A stretch of DNA of 32,097 nt, taken from contig CAYUFL010000022.1 in NCBI GenBank assembly GCA_964444065.1, positions 1 through 32,097 on the forward strand, read 5' to 3'. Position numbers and translations under genes: made by a program. Positions 1 to 7,622 of the stretch are shown here, one piece after another; position 1 is the first letter of the stretch, and the number at the start of each line of letters is the position of its first letter. This DNA comes from JBGMEA01 sp964444065. GTDB lineage: Bacteria; Bacillota; Clostridia; Eubacteriales; Anaerofustaceae. Under the pieces are notes generated by a model that made no database searches, had not been told where the DNA came from, and worked only from the letters and a program-made list of their open reading frames with translations.

Positions 1-67
1 GTTCGTATTCATTTATCTGCTGATGCATTTCATAGCCTATTTGATTTTTGGCTGACAGACGTCTGCC

Positions 68-928
68 TCAGCACTGATTGTGAGCGAAATATTTGCCGCA
101 AACGACACGATCATGCCCCGCGTAATCATGCAGAACACGGATGTCTTTATATCCGTTGTCTTGCATGATTTTTTGTACGGCATTTGCCTGATCGTACCCG
201 ATCTCCAATAATAAATATCCGGGGTTTTTCAGATGCTGAGATGCTTGCGGGATGATTTCTTTGTAAAATTGCAAGCCATCCGTTCCGCCTTTGAGTGCAG
301 ATTGCGGCTCATAAGTTAATATTTCTTCCGAAAGTGAATGCATCGCTTCATCAGTAATATAAGGCGGATTCGAAACAATAAGATGGAATTGCATTTGATC
401 CATACGTTCAAACAGATCAGACTGAACCAATTCGATTCTGCCGCTCAGATGAAGCCGATCCGTATTGATGCGCGCAATATTTAATGCGTCCTCGGAAATG
501 TCGGATAACACGGCTTGAATTTTCGGCACATTGTATGCGACCGACAGCCCGATACACCCGCTGCCGCAGCATAAATCAAGCATGCTCGGATTATCGATAC
601 CGGAAACGATGCGTATGGCTTCCTGCGCAAGGATCTCCGTATCGGGACGCGGTATCAGCACCCCTTCATCCACGTAAAAATTCAGCGACATAAATTCCTT
701 GCTGTGCGTCAGATATGCAATCGGTGTTTTCCGGCATCTTGCTTCTGTCAGCTGCTGATATAATTGCTGTTGCTGTGCCGTGAGAATATCTTTTCCATGG
801 ACATGCAGATAGAGTCTGTCAACATTAAGCACATAAGCAAGCAAAATCTGTGCTTCCATGATCGGATATTCGATACTTAATTGTTTCAACTTTGCGCTTG
901 CCATCTGCAGAGCGTCTTGAATCATCAT
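68..928 (-). CDS. prmC: Peptide chain release factor N5-glutamine methyltransferase PrmC
   Basis: PrmC (HemK) methylates the glutamine of the GGQ motif in release factors RF1 and RF2, using S-adenosylmethionine, in the cytoplasm. The protein shows the family order: a helical N-terminal domain, the LIPRPDTE segment, a SAM-binding DLCCGSG loop, and the catalytic NPPYI motif (about residues 187-191) that holds the glutamine. Length is about 286 residues, normal for the family. I place the start at 928 because AGGAAGAG lies just upstream and the N-terminus then matches the family pattern (MMIQDAL). A longer start at 946 would overlap the stop of the upstream gene tmcAL by one base but has a poor ribosome binding site. 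It is the last complete gene of a minus-strand group with tmcAL, a glycosylase and a methyltransferase. prfA, its frequent neighbour, is not in view. Confidence 0.93.
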   Translation of the reverse strand: MMIQDALQMASAKLKQLSIEYPIMEAQILLAYVLNVDRLYLHVHGKDILTAQQQQLYQQLTEARCRKTPIAYLTHSKEFMSLNFYVDEGVLIPRPDTEILAQEAIRIVSGIDNPSMLDLCCGSGCIGLSVAYNVPKIQAVLSDISEDALNIARINTDRLHLSGRIELVQSDLFERMDQMQFHLIVSNPPYITDEAMHSLSEEILTYEPQSALKGGTDGLQFYKEIIPQASQHLKNPGYLLLEIGYDQANAVQKIMQDNGYKDIRVLHDYAGHDRVVCGKYFAHNQC

Positions 929-945
929 ATTATGCTCTTCCTGCA

Positions 946-2130
946 TTATTTTACAATCACCGGTTTTAATGAATAATCATCGCAGTATTTTTGATCGAAC
1001 AAGTGATAGAGTGCATATGCTTTTCTTTCGGTTTCCGCTATTTTAAGGTCTTCCGCTGTCAAATTCTTGATTTCCTTGGACAGATTGCTGATTGTTGTTG
1101 TTTTATTTTCTTCTTTGATGTGATTGATTACTTCTCTGCCTTTTTCATTGGCCCCCAAGATCCGTACATATTCGGGCAGATAATCGCGATAGAACACCAG
1201 ATCATCTGCAGTATAATTCATGATCAAGTTGAACAGCATTCGTCTGAGTCTGCTCTTGGCATAACGCTTCGTCGAAACGGCGGAAACAAATGCTTCCACT
1301 CCCGTATGTAAGAGCGGAAGCGCCTCCGAAAAGCGATTTTCCATTCCGTTTTCATAATCACTTACGGATTTCAACCCGCGTTTGTCAAGCAGAGCGGATT
1401 TGATGATATAGCGATAATCGTCTGCACGATGCAATTCATCCCGGACGGAAGAGATTGGATAAGGGAGTGCGGATTGTGCCGCGGCGGTGTTGTCGGACAA
1501 TATCATACTTCTGATATAGGATGCCGAAGCAAAGCCATCCACGATTCCCTGTTCATGGTAGTGCACATGTTTCCTTTGAATCGGAATAACGGAGATGGAT
1601 GCTGACATTCTCTCGATTGCACGCAAGTATTCCAATGCAAGAATGTTGTTCGGCAATGTCAGAAAATCCAAGTTTTCACCCGTAATTGTTTCGAGTGCTT
1701 TGATTCTGCTGACCGCATAAGATTGTCCTTCATCGAGGAAACGTTTTAAAAGCAACCGATAATCTTCGTTTTCATGATGCAGCAATTGCACGGCATGCTG
1801 AAAAAGCGAAACATCAGTCTCTTCACAGCCGAAACTCAGAATGTCTGCGCCTGCGCGCACGGCGACGCCGACGCCTCCGTGCGCGAATATTTCTGCGGTT
1901 TGTGCGCCGTACACGTACGGAAGTTCCAAAACCAAATCAGCACCGCACTGCAGTGCATTTTCACAACGTACTGTTTTATCAAAGAGGGCGGGTTCTCCGC
2001 GCTGCATAAATGACCCGTTCATAACAGCGATTACATGCGTGACGCCATGGCGGTTTTTGAGTTCGGAAATCTGATACGCATGACCGTTATGAAACGGATT
2101 GTATTCTGCGATAATTGCTGCAGTTTTCAT
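946..2130 (-). CDS. tmcAL: tRNA(Met) cytidine acetate ligase TmcAL
   Basis: TmcAL (YlbM family) makes N4-acetylcytidine at the wobble position of elongator tRNA-Met, using acetate and ATP through an acetyl-adenylate. The N-terminus carries the nucleotidyltransferase-like signature AEYNPFHNGH (residues 9-18) followed by an MNGSFMQRGEPA segment, both typical of this family. The length of 394 residues is also typical. The start at 2130 is preceded by GGAAGGAG with a seven-base gap. The stop lies 18 bases upstream of the preferred prmC start, and the gene begins 21 bases after the glycosylase stop, so it is very likely co-transcribed with both. Nothing in the protein looks damaged. Confidence 0.93.
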   Translation of the reverse strand: MKTAAIIAEYNPFHNGHAYQISELKNRHGVTHVIAVMNGSFMQRGEPALFDKTVRCENALQCGADLVLELPYVYGAQTAEIFAHGGVGVAVRAGADILSFGCEETDVSLFQHAVQLLHHENEDYRLLLKRFLDEGQSYAVSRIKALETITGENLDFLTLPNNILALEYLRAIERMSASISVIPIQRKHVHYHEQGIVDGFASASYIRSMILSDNTAAAQSALPYPISSVRDELHRADDYRYIIKSALLDKRGLKSVSDYENGMENRFSEALPLLHTGVEAFVSAVSTKRYAKSRLRRMLFNLIMNYTADDLVFYRDYLPEYVRILGANEKGREVINHIKEENKTTTISNLSKEIKNLTAEDLKIAETERKAYALYHLFDQKYCDDYSLKPVIVK

Positions 2131-2151
2131 AGGCAGCTCCTTCCGGCTTAT

Positions 2152-3024
2152 TCAGCCGTTTGTATGCGTGTGATGGCGTTCATAATGGAACAAAAACTGC
2201 TGCGCGATTCCTGCATATCTGCCCCATTTGTCTTCTGCAAGGGCATACCCTTTTTTCTCGGTGATCCCGGTGATTCCGTACGTATTCTCAAAAATACGTT
2301 TTACCCAAACGTCATGCGGGCAAACTTCGTAGCGCGCCATGGCAAAGAGCAGAATACAGTCTGCGACTTTTCCTCCGATCCCTTTGATGCGCATCAGTTT
2401 TTCGCGGGCTTCGCAGGTCGGCAGAGAAACGAGCTGCTGCAGAAATGAAGCGTCGTCGCTGACTGTCCGCACTGCGTCTGTCAGATAAGGGGCACGGTAC
2501 CCGAGCCCGATTGATTTCAATGCTGCTTCGGTAACGAAAGAGAGCTGCTGAGGTGTCGGGAATGTATACAGAATCTCTTGCTCAATTACAGCAGGAGATC
2601 CGAAAGTGATGCACAAGGCAGTTACAATCTTTTTGATGCGCGGGATATTGTTATTTTGGGAAATCAGAAATGTGACGATCATTTCCCATAAGTCCTGTTT
2701 CAGAATTCTTATGCCGTAACCGTAAGCAAGTGCGCGGTGTATCGGAAGATCGGTATCGAGTTGTTTGCGGATCATACCATAATCGACATCCAAAGCGAAA
2801 TACGTCATCCAAATTTCTTCGTACGTTTTTTCATCAGTATCGTATAAGATCAAGGTGTTATCCTGCTGTTTCAGATGCAATGTTTGACCGAGAGCGACTC
2901 CGCAATAACTGCCGTCACGTTTTTGATCAAAACGAAAATTTTGTCCGCAATTGAAAATCTGATCCAGATCAAAATAATCCGGAAGCGGGATATGAAGATC
3001 ATTCTTTATTTGAATCGGTTTCAT
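2152..3024 (-). CDS. OGG1-like 8-oxoguanine DNA glycosylase/AP lyase
   Basis: This is a bifunctional base-excision repair enzyme of the HhH-GPD superfamily, closest in pattern to OGG1, expected to remove 8-oxoguanine and nick the abasic site. The N-terminal half has the OGG_N-type FNCGQNFRF segment. SQNNNIPRIKKIV matches the well-known OGG1 helix, and GIGGKVADC carries the catalytic lysine (residue 219 from this start) with the catalytic aspartate in PHDVW (residue 238). I chose the ATG at 3024 because AGGAAAG sits six bases before it; an in-frame start at 3051 has no such site. The gene overlaps the end of the upstream methyltransferase gene by 26 bases, implying translational coupling. mutY, which acts on the same lesion, lies elsewhere in the window (20199-21269). 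Confidence 0.88.
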   Translation of the reverse strand: MKPIQIKNDLHIPLPDYFDLDQIFNCGQNFRFDQKRDGSYCGVALGQTLHLKQQDNTLILYDTDEKTYEEIWMTYFALDVDYGMIRKQLDTDLPIHRALAYGYGIRILKQDLWEMIVTFLISQNNNIPRIKKIVTALCITFGSPAVIEQEILYTFPTPQQLSFVTEAALKSIGLGYRAPYLTDAVRTVSDDASFLQQLVSLPTCEAREKLMRIKGIGGKVADCILLFAMARYEVCPHDVWVKRIFENTYGITGITEKKGYALAEDKWGRYAGIAQQFLFHYERHHTHTNG

Positions 3025-3787
3025 TGTATTCTTTCCTGGAATAAATTGCATTCAGTTCATCGGTATAGGTGCCGTCCTTCTCATATAAGATGAGCGGCGG
3101 CAGTACATCAAGCCAGCTGCCAGAGTGTTTGACCGCGCAGATTAACATCAAATTTGATTTCGATGCGCTGTTCTTATGAACGAACTGCAACGATTTCGGC
3201 TCCAGATCAGCTTCACGCAGTGTATGAAAGATTTCCGCGGTTCGGTTCGTGCGGTGTACCATACACAGGCATCCTTTTTCCTTTAGCAATAAGGAAGATA
3301 TTCGGATAATATCATTCAGTGTTGCATGTATTTCATGTCTTGCGCCGTTGAGCTGCTGCTGCGGAGAGAGCAGTCCTTTTCCGACAGGAATATAGGGTGG
3401 ATTAACAGTAACCGCATCGTATGAGGCATACATAGATTTTGGAAGCGTGCATAAATCGGAATGAATCAACCGAATCTGTCCCTGTAAGCTATTGAGAATA
3501 ATATTGTGCTCTGCCAGACGACAGCTTTCTGCATTGATTTCAACCCCATCAATACTGAGATCCGCTCTTCTGGCATGCAACAAAATCGGAACGACTCCGT
3601 TGCCGCAGCATAAATCGATTGTTTTTGCTGATTTCTTAATTTGTTTTGAGGCAAAATCAGCAAGAAGAACAGCATCGGTGCCAAAACAGAAGTCCGATTT
3701 TTTCTGACAAAGCAGAAATCCGCACTGGAGATCGTCCAAGCGATAGTCTTGCGAATCATACAATTCGGCTGAGCATTTTTCATTCAT
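2999..3787 (-). CDS. tRNA1(Val) (adenine-N6)-methyltransferase-like protein (YabB/TrmN6 family)
   Basis: A class I SAM-dependent methyltransferase of the TrmN6/YabB type, which methylates N6 of an adenine in tRNA. The N-terminus (YRLDDLQCGF, then a GTDAVLLADF segment) is characteristic of YabB-like proteins. The SAM loop is DLCCGNG (residues 58-64), and NPPYIPVG (129-136) is the N6-adenine methyltransferase motif. Length (262 residues) is normal. The start at 3787 has no visible Shine-Dalgarno sequence; instead a TATAAT at 3794-3799 on the minus strand lies only six bases upstream, so translation may begin near the 5' end of the message. It is the first gene of the minus-strand group ending with prmC. 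The exact tRNA substrate is inferred from the family. Confidence 0.85.
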   Translation of the reverse strand: MNEKCSAELYDSQDYRLDDLQCGFLLCQKKSDFCFGTDAVLLADFASKQIKKSAKTIDLCCGNGVVPILLHARRADLSIDGVEINAESCRLAEHNIILNSLQGQIRLIHSDLCTLPKSMYASYDAVTVNPPYIPVGKGLLSPQQQLNGARHEIHATLNDIIRISSLLLKEKGCLCMVHRTNRTAEIFHTLREADLEPKSLQFVHKNSASKSNLMLICAVKHSGSWLDVLPPLILYEKDGTYTDELNAIYSRKEYNETDSNKE

Positions 3788-3793
3788 ATGCTT

Positions 3794-3822
3794 ATTATAA
3801 TAAAAAAATGCTCTTCTGCAAA
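3794..3822 (-). promoter_or_regulatory. Candidate promoter of the yabB-like gene
   Basis: On the minus strand, TATAAT (3794-3799) follows TTTGCA (3817-3822) with a 17-base spacer. Transcription from it would begin at or within a base or two of the ATG at 3787. It overlaps the terminator hairpin of the upstream ferredoxin gene. The -35 match is only partial. Confidence 0.45.
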
Positions 3823-3831
3823 CAGAAGAGC
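3801..3831 (-). terminator. Rho-independent terminator of ferredoxin gene 1
   Basis: A nine-base-pair stem (3810-3818 with 3823-3831) with a four-base loop is followed on the minus strand by a T tract (3801-3807). It lies 13 bases beyond the stop codon of the ferredoxin gene. Confidence 0.85.
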
Positions 3832-3843
3832 GTGAATCCGAGT

Positions 3844-4014
3844 TTATTCTTCAACCGGAGCTTCAACGGGACACACACCGGCGCATGCGCCGCAACTGAT
3901 ACATAATTCAGCATCAATCACAAAAATACCTTGTCCTTCACTGATTGCCTCAACGGGGCATTCGGATGTACATGCTCCGCACGAGACACACGATTCGGTT
4001 ATTACATAAGCCAT
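3844..4014 (-). CDS. 2[4Fe-4S] ferredoxin (copy 1)
   Basis: A 56-residue bacterial-type ferredoxin, a soluble low-potential electron carrier for anaerobic redox enzymes. Two CxxCxxCxxxCP motifs are visible (cysteines 9, 12, 15, 19 and 38, 41, 44, 48), each able to bind one [4Fe-4S] cluster. The ATG at 4014 is preceded by AAAAGGCGG. It has its own promoter (4048-4076) and terminator, so it is a single-gene unit. A close paralogue lies just upstream at 4151-4318. Compared with that copy it has a slightly longer linker between clusters and a shortened, acidic C-terminus (APVEE). No partner oxidoreductase gene is adjacent, so its specific redox partner cannot be inferred. Confidence 0.92.
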   Translation of the reverse strand: MAYVITESCVSCGACTSECPVEAISEGQGIFVIDAELCISCGACAGVCPVEAPVEE

Positions 4015-4047
4015 TTTGTTCCGCCTTTTCGTAAAATTTATAGATTG

Positions 4048-4076
4048 AATATAACATAATTTAAAATGTTGTGCAA
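4048..4076 (-). promoter_or_regulatory. Promoter of ferredoxin gene 1
   Basis: On the minus strand, TTGCAC (4071-4076) is followed after 17 bases by TATATT (4048-4053), with a TGT extension just before the -10 element. It sits about 34 bases upstream of the ferredoxin ATG. Confidence 0.7.
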
Positions 4077-4102
4077 TTAAATTTTACTTGAATCATGCCC
4101 GT

Positions 4103-4142
4103 GAAAAAGAAAAATCCCTTTCTTCCGCAAGAAGAAAGGGAT
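4103..4142 (-). terminator. Rho-independent terminator of ferredoxin gene 2
   Basis: An 11-base-pair stem (4115-4125 with 4131-4141) with a five-base loop is followed on the minus strand by a T-rich tract (4103-4114). It follows the stop codon of the second ferredoxin by about ten bases. Confidence 0.85.
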
Positions 4143-4150
4143 ACTTTTCG

Positions 4151-4318
4151 TTATTCGGCAGCAATTGCTTCAACCGGGCAAACGCTTGCGCATGAGCCGC
4201 AGTCTGTGCATTTTGCAGCGTCGATCACATAGATTGCGCCTTCGCTGATTGCTTCAACCGGGCATTCGGAAATACATGTTCCGCATGCTACACAAGAATC
4301 AGAAATTTTATATGCCAT
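4151..4318 (-). CDS. 2[4Fe-4S] ferredoxin (copy 2)
   Basis: A 55-residue ferredoxin with two CxxCxxCxxxCP cluster-binding motifs, paralogous to the neighbouring copy at 3844-4014. The two share the MAY start, the PVEAISEG segment and the second PVEA segment, so a local tandem duplication is likely. The ATG at 4318 is preceded by GGAGGTGAG at good spacing; an in-frame TTG at 4333 lies inside that ribosome binding site region and is rejected. The gene has its own promoter and terminator, so the two copies can be expressed independently. Which redox enzymes each serves is not shown by the context. Confidence 0.92.
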   Translation of the reverse strand: MAYKISDSCVACGTCISECPVEAISEGAIYVIDAAKCTDCGSCASVCPVEAIAAE

Positions 4319-4351
4319 CAGACTCACCTCCAAAAAATTCTGTCTTTCTGT

Positions 4352-4380
4352 ACTATATCATAAATATTCTGAGCAAGCAA
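4352..4380 (-). promoter_or_regulatory. Candidate promoter of ferredoxin gene 2
   Basis: On the minus strand, TATAGT (4352-4357) preceded by TGA gives an extended -10 element. TTGCTT (4375-4380) lies 17 bases upstream as a weak -35. Confidence 0.5.
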
Positions 4381-4441
4381 TTGTTTTTCGCTGTGAAGAA
4401 TTGCTAGTTTTGAATGCGCGCGCAATCCTGTAAATCACAGG

Positions 4442-5203
4442 TTATTGCAGAACGTACAGTTGAAGTGTGCGTCTGCCGAACTGGAGCGCTTCTTGATGGT
4501 TATCATAGAATATATCGATCTTATTTTCGGTGATTGCGCCTCCGCGGTCCTCAACAATAAAAATGCCATGGTTTGGGGCAGAATCGAAATACGGAATATA
4601 TACCCGTGTTCCGAAAGGTAGTCCTTTCCATGCTGCAATGGTACGATATTCCATCGGAGAGGTGCCGCTTGCCGTCGTCGTTCCCGCATAGGGGTAGCAA
4701 CTGCTTGGATCATATGCAGTCGCAGTTACATCCAATATTTGCGTGTAAATCAACGCTCCTGCAGAAGTCTGAACAGAATTGGATGGGATATCAGTCGCTG
4801 AATCATTTGCCGTCGAAGTCGGCTGGACAGACGCCGCTATCGCAGTTGAAGCGACGGCAGAACCGGTTTCGAGTGTTTGCTGCTGCTGTTGTGCCAACAG
4901 TTCCGCAGTTGCGGAGAGCGTATCGTATGTGATCGCGACATTGTCATTCTGTTTGAGCATGGTATCCAAAGACATATTCAGCTGATCGTAAGGATCCAGA
5001 ACAATTCCGGATTTTGCCATCGCGTTGGATACGGTTGCAAATCCGAACACGGTTACGCTGATCTGTTGTGAACCGTCGCTGACGGTAACGGTTTTTTTTG
5101 TCAGCGCAAAAAAAGCTGCAGTCAGTCCGATTGCAATGATTGCAGTCCCGAGCAACAGAAAAAAACGTTTTCGTTCCAAAAAATAATACTTAATGCTGAT
5201 CAT
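4442..5203 (-). CDS. Membrane-anchored DUF348/3D-domain cell-wall protein
   Basis: A 253-residue protein with a short cytoplasmic start, one hydrophobic segment (about residues 14-34, LLLGTAIIAIGLTAAFFAL), a DUF348-like region (about 37-95), a low-complexity Gln/Ser/Thr/Ala linker, and a C-terminal 3D domain (about 160-253). The 3D domain, named for three conserved aspartates, has the double-psi barrel fold seen in lytic transglycosylase-type proteins; VEDRGG and IDIF are visible. The likely role is peptidoglycan remodelling outside the membrane, as in YabE/YocH-like proteins. There is no G5 domain. The ATG at 5203 is preceded by GGAGAAGTC; a longer in-frame start at 5224 has weaker support. 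It appears to be transcribed alone from a promoter at 5236-5264. Confidence 0.85.
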   Translation of the reverse strand: MISIKYYFLERKRFFLLLGTAIIAIGLTAAFFALTKKTVTVSDGSQQISVTVFGFATVSNAMAKSGIVLDPYDQLNMSLDTMLKQNDNVAITYDTLSATAELLAQQQQQTLETGSAVASTAIAASVQPTSTANDSATDIPSNSVQTSAGALIYTQILDVTATAYDPSSCYPYAGTTTASGTSPMEYRTIAAWKGLPFGTRVYIPYFDSAPNHGIFIVEDRGGAITENKIDIFYDNHQEALQFGRRTLQLYVLQ

Positions 5204-5235
5204 GACTTCTCCGGTTGTCACCAAAATGTAACGCC

Positions 5236-5264
5236 ATCATATCATAAGAGTATTGAAAAATCAA
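5236..5264 (-). promoter_or_regulatory. Promoter of the 3D-domain protein gene
   Basis: On the minus strand, TTGATT (5259-5264), a 17-base spacer and TATGAT (5236-5241) preceded by TGA. The start codon lies about 33 bases downstream. Confidence 0.65.
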
Positions 5265-5310
5265 GGTTTTCTGCAATATCAGGCTACTGGGGCAGATGTC
5301 TCGCAAGAGC

Positions 5311-5336
5311 GAAAAAGCCGAACGATCCGTTCGGCT
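5311..5336 (-). terminator. Rho-independent terminator of the DUF3786 gene
   Basis: A nine-base-pair stem (5316-5324 with 5328-5336) with a three-base loop is followed on the minus strand by a short T run (5312-5316). It lies just after the stop at 5347. Confidence 0.8.
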
Positions 5337-5346
5337 TCGAGAGTGC

Positions 5347-5979
5347 TTAAAGTGAGGATGCGATTTCTTTCAGTTTCCCGATGGAAACATCTCCGACCAC
5401 AGCAATATCTTCTGCGGTGAATGCCAGCGGAAAATTATCATCAAATAAAATCTGTGCGGACGGAGGAAAATCCTCATCGCCTGCCCATAGGATAAAGTAC
5501 ATATGAAGATCGTTCATGAATTCGAACTTGTAACCGCTGTCACCCATCGTAATCTTCTGTCCGCCGATTTTTTCCATGGCGGCATCGAATTGATCAAGCC
5601 TGGTGCCGAATGTATAGCTTAAGCGCAGGATACATCGCCCCTGAAAATTCGGGTAGTATACTTCACCCCAAGGGATATCTCGGTATGTCAGCAGTTTTCC
5701 GGTCGGTTTGCAGTAACGTCCGTCATTCAGATAGCGAAGAATAAGAATTTTCATGTTATAAGCTGTTACTTCGGTACCGTCGATGTGCCGGATTTCCGCA
5801 CCCGGATATTTGATCGTATAATCTTCGCCCATCAGACGGAAAGAAAATTCATGGGTATCTTCGTCATAAGGCAGATTGCATCGAAGCATTGCTTCATGCG
5901 GGATCAGTTCGGAAAAAATGTTTTTATAATGTTCGTAGGGAATTCGTTCTTTGTTGTTTTTTTCATATTCGATACTCAT
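5347..5979 (-). CDS. DUF3786 domain protein
   Basis: A 210-residue cytoplasmic protein with no signal peptide or membrane segment. I recognise the general pattern of DUF3786: an N-terminal helix, a ...F.F..MG..Y.I.YP segment, a central ILRYL motif with a following YRDIPWGEVYYPNF segment, and a C-terminal DDNFPLAFTAEDIAVVGD segment. The family has no established function. In other genomes members are often found in anaerobes, sometimes near corrinoid or methyltransferase genes, but no such gene lies next to this one. The gene is monocistronic: it diverges from yicC and ends at its own terminator. Its start at 5979 is the first ATG after a TATAAT-like element on the minus strand (6029-6034). 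Confidence 0.75.
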   Translation of the reverse strand: MSIEYEKNNKERIPYEHYKNIFSELIPHEAMLRCNLPYDEDTHEFSFRLMGEDYTIKYPGAEIRHIDGTEVTAYNMKILILRYLNDGRYCKPTGKLLTYRDIPWGEVYYPNFQGRCILRLSYTFGTRLDQFDAAMEKIGGQKITMGDSGYKFEFMNDLHMYFILWAGDEDFPPSAQILFDDNFPLAFTAEDIAVVGDVSIGKLKEIASSL

Positions 5980-6072
5980 TTAAAACCTCTGAGATATATT
6001 GCGCATTCAAAATACGGACTTTGTCAATATTATATCATATTTGCACGGAATTAGAAGAAAATATTGTCTCTT

Positions 6073-6104
6073 TTGTCAAATCGGCTTCGCAAATATGCTA
6101 TAAT
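6073..6104 (+). promoter_or_regulatory. Extended -10 promoter of the yicC-gmk-yitT operon
   Basis: TATAAT at 6099-6104 is directly preceded by TGC, an extended -10 element. A TTGTCA at 6073-6078 lies 20 bases upstream, too far for an ideal -35, so the TG extension probably carries the recognition. Confidence 0.7.
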
Positions 6105-6131
6105 CGCTTTAGTGCAGAAGGAGTATCGTTT

Positions 6132-7007
6132 ATGAAAAGTATGACCGGGTTTGGTATGGCGGAATATGCAGATGAAGAGTTGCAGATATCGGTAGAAATC
6201 AAAACAATCAATCACAGATACAAGGATTTTAATATCAGAATTTCCCGCAAATACGCGGTATTGGAGGATATGATCCGAAAATACGTCAGTGACACGGTAA
6301 ACAGAGGCAGAGTAGAAATCGGTGTGAAAGTGAGAACATTTCGTGCCGAAGGCGCAGCTGTTAAGTATGATTCGGACGTGGCGAAACGATATATGGAAAT
6401 ACTCAATCTGATCCGTATGGATTTTCCGTTGATTGCCGATGATGTGAGTATTATGTCTGTGGCACGATTTCCGGATGTGGTTACCGCTGAGGACGAATCG
6501 GTTGATGTCAATGGGGTATGGGAAAAAATGAAATGCGTATTCGATGAGGCGCTCTGTATGCTGGATACAAGCCGAACGGAAGAAGGCGAACAGCTGAAAG
6601 ACGATTTTATTTCCCGATGCGATTTGGTGGAGTCATCCTGTATGCAGATTGAAGCGAAATCGGAAGAGATTCCCAAAGCCTACTATATACAGTTATGCAA
6701 AAATGTGGAAAGCTATACCGGCGGACTGATTGACGAACAGCGCTTGGCGACGGAAATGGCGGTATATGCGGAACGATGCAACATTACGGAAGAGCTGGTT
6801 CGGCTGAAGAGTCATCTTGCAAATTTCCGAAAAATTATCCGTCTGAAAGAACCTGTCGGAAGGAAACTCGATTTCCTTTTTCAGGAGATCAACAGAGAAG
6901 CAAACACGATCGCGTCAAAATCAAACAGTTTTGAAATCAGCACGATCGTTGTTGATATCAAAAGCGAATTGGAAAAAATGCGCGAGCAGATTCAAAATAT
7001 AGAATAA
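6132..7007 (+). CDS. yicC: YicC/YloC family endoribonuclease
   Basis: A 291-residue member of the YicC/YloC family, RNases studied in Escherichia coli and Bacillus subtilis. The N-terminal YicC_N domain starts with the diagnostic MKSMTGFG sequence and includes an EIKTINHRYKD segment. The C-terminal DUF1732 domain ends with KLDFLFQEINREANTIASKSN, the family's best conserved block. The ATG at 6132 has AGAAGGAG eight bases upstream; the open frame extends further 5', but those codons lie in the promoter. It is the first gene of an operon, with gmk 13 bases downstream, the same order as in many Bacillota. remA and rpoZ, common companions of this pair, are absent here. Confidence 0.93.
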   Translation: MKSMTGFGMAEYADEELQISVEIKTINHRYKDFNIRISRKYAVLEDMIRKYVSDTVNRGRVEIGVKVRTFRAEGAAVKYDSDVAKRYMEILNLIRMDFPLIADDVSIMSVARFPDVVTAEDESVDVNGVWEKMKCVFDEALCMLDTSRTEEGEQLKDDFISRCDLVESSCMQIEAKSEEIPKAYYIQLCKNVESYTGGLIDEQRLATEMAVYAERCNITEELVRLKSHLANFRKIIRLKEPVGRKLDFLFQEINREANTIASKSNSFEISTIVVDIKSELEKMREQIQNIE

Positions 7008-7020
7008 TCCGGGAGTATTC

Positions 7021-7602
7021 ATGAAAGGTAATTTATTCGTCGTGTCCGGTCCCTCGGGGAGCGGAAAAAGTACGATCTGCAAACGGGTGGTCAATCTGGA
7101 TCAACAAATCAGGCTTTCCGTTTCGGCAACGACACGAGCACCTCGCGCCGGCGAAACCGACGGCATTTCGTATCATTTTTTAGATAAAGAAGAATTTGAC
7201 AGAAAAATTCAGGCAAACGAATTTTATGAGTATGCTCATGTATACGGGAACAGTTACGGCACACTCAAAGCATCCGTGGAAGAAATGCGAAACCATGGAT
7301 ATGACGTGATTTTGGAGATCGAAATGCAGGGTGCGAAACAAATGAAGCAGACAGTACCCGAAACAATATTGATTTTCATTATGCCTCCGTCTCTCGAAGA
7401 ATTGGCAAAGCGGCTGCATGAAAGAAAAACAGAGACCGAATCGCAGATTCGGATGCGCTTTGAGAGTGCGATGGTAGAAATTGCGGAAAACAGATATTAC
7501 GATTATACTGTAACGAATGCCGACCTTGACGATGCGGTCAATCAGGTTTGGCAGATTATCAAGGACTGCAGAAAGGCGTATTGTCCGGTTGCAGATAAAT
7601 AA
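7021..7602 (+). CDS. gmk: Guanylate kinase
   Basis: Guanylate kinase phosphorylates GMP to GDP with ATP in the cytoplasm, an essential step in GTP and dGTP supply. The P-loop GPSGSGKST (residues 9-17) is near the N-terminus. The GMP-binding block follows, with TTRAPRAGETDGISYHF and an EYAHVYGNSYGT segment, and the ILEIEMQGAKQ stretch is typical of the family. The length of 193 residues is slightly short but complete. The start at 7021 has GGGAG five bases upstream. It sits between yicC and yitT in one operon. Confidence 0.96.
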   Translation: MKGNLFVVSGPSGSGKSTICKRVVNLDQQIRLSVSATTRAPRAGETDGISYHFLDKEEFDRKIQANEFYEYAHVYGNSYGTLKASVEEMRNHGYDVILEIEMQGAKQMKQTVPETILIFIMPPSLEELAKRLHERKTETESQIRMRFESAMVEIAENRYYDYTVTNADLDDAVNQVWQIIKDCRKAYCPVADK

Positions 7603-7622
7603 TTGCGGCGGGCGCACGCAGT

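Noticed and set aside
1..67. Possible start of a minus-strand gene after prmC (ATG near 27 on the minus strand)
   Set aside because: Only nine codons are visible before the window edge and the ribosome binding site is poor, so it cannot be judged.
4426..4442. Hairpin at the end of the 3D-domain gene as terminator
   Set aside because: The CCTGT/ACAGG stem is not followed by a T tract on the minus strand.
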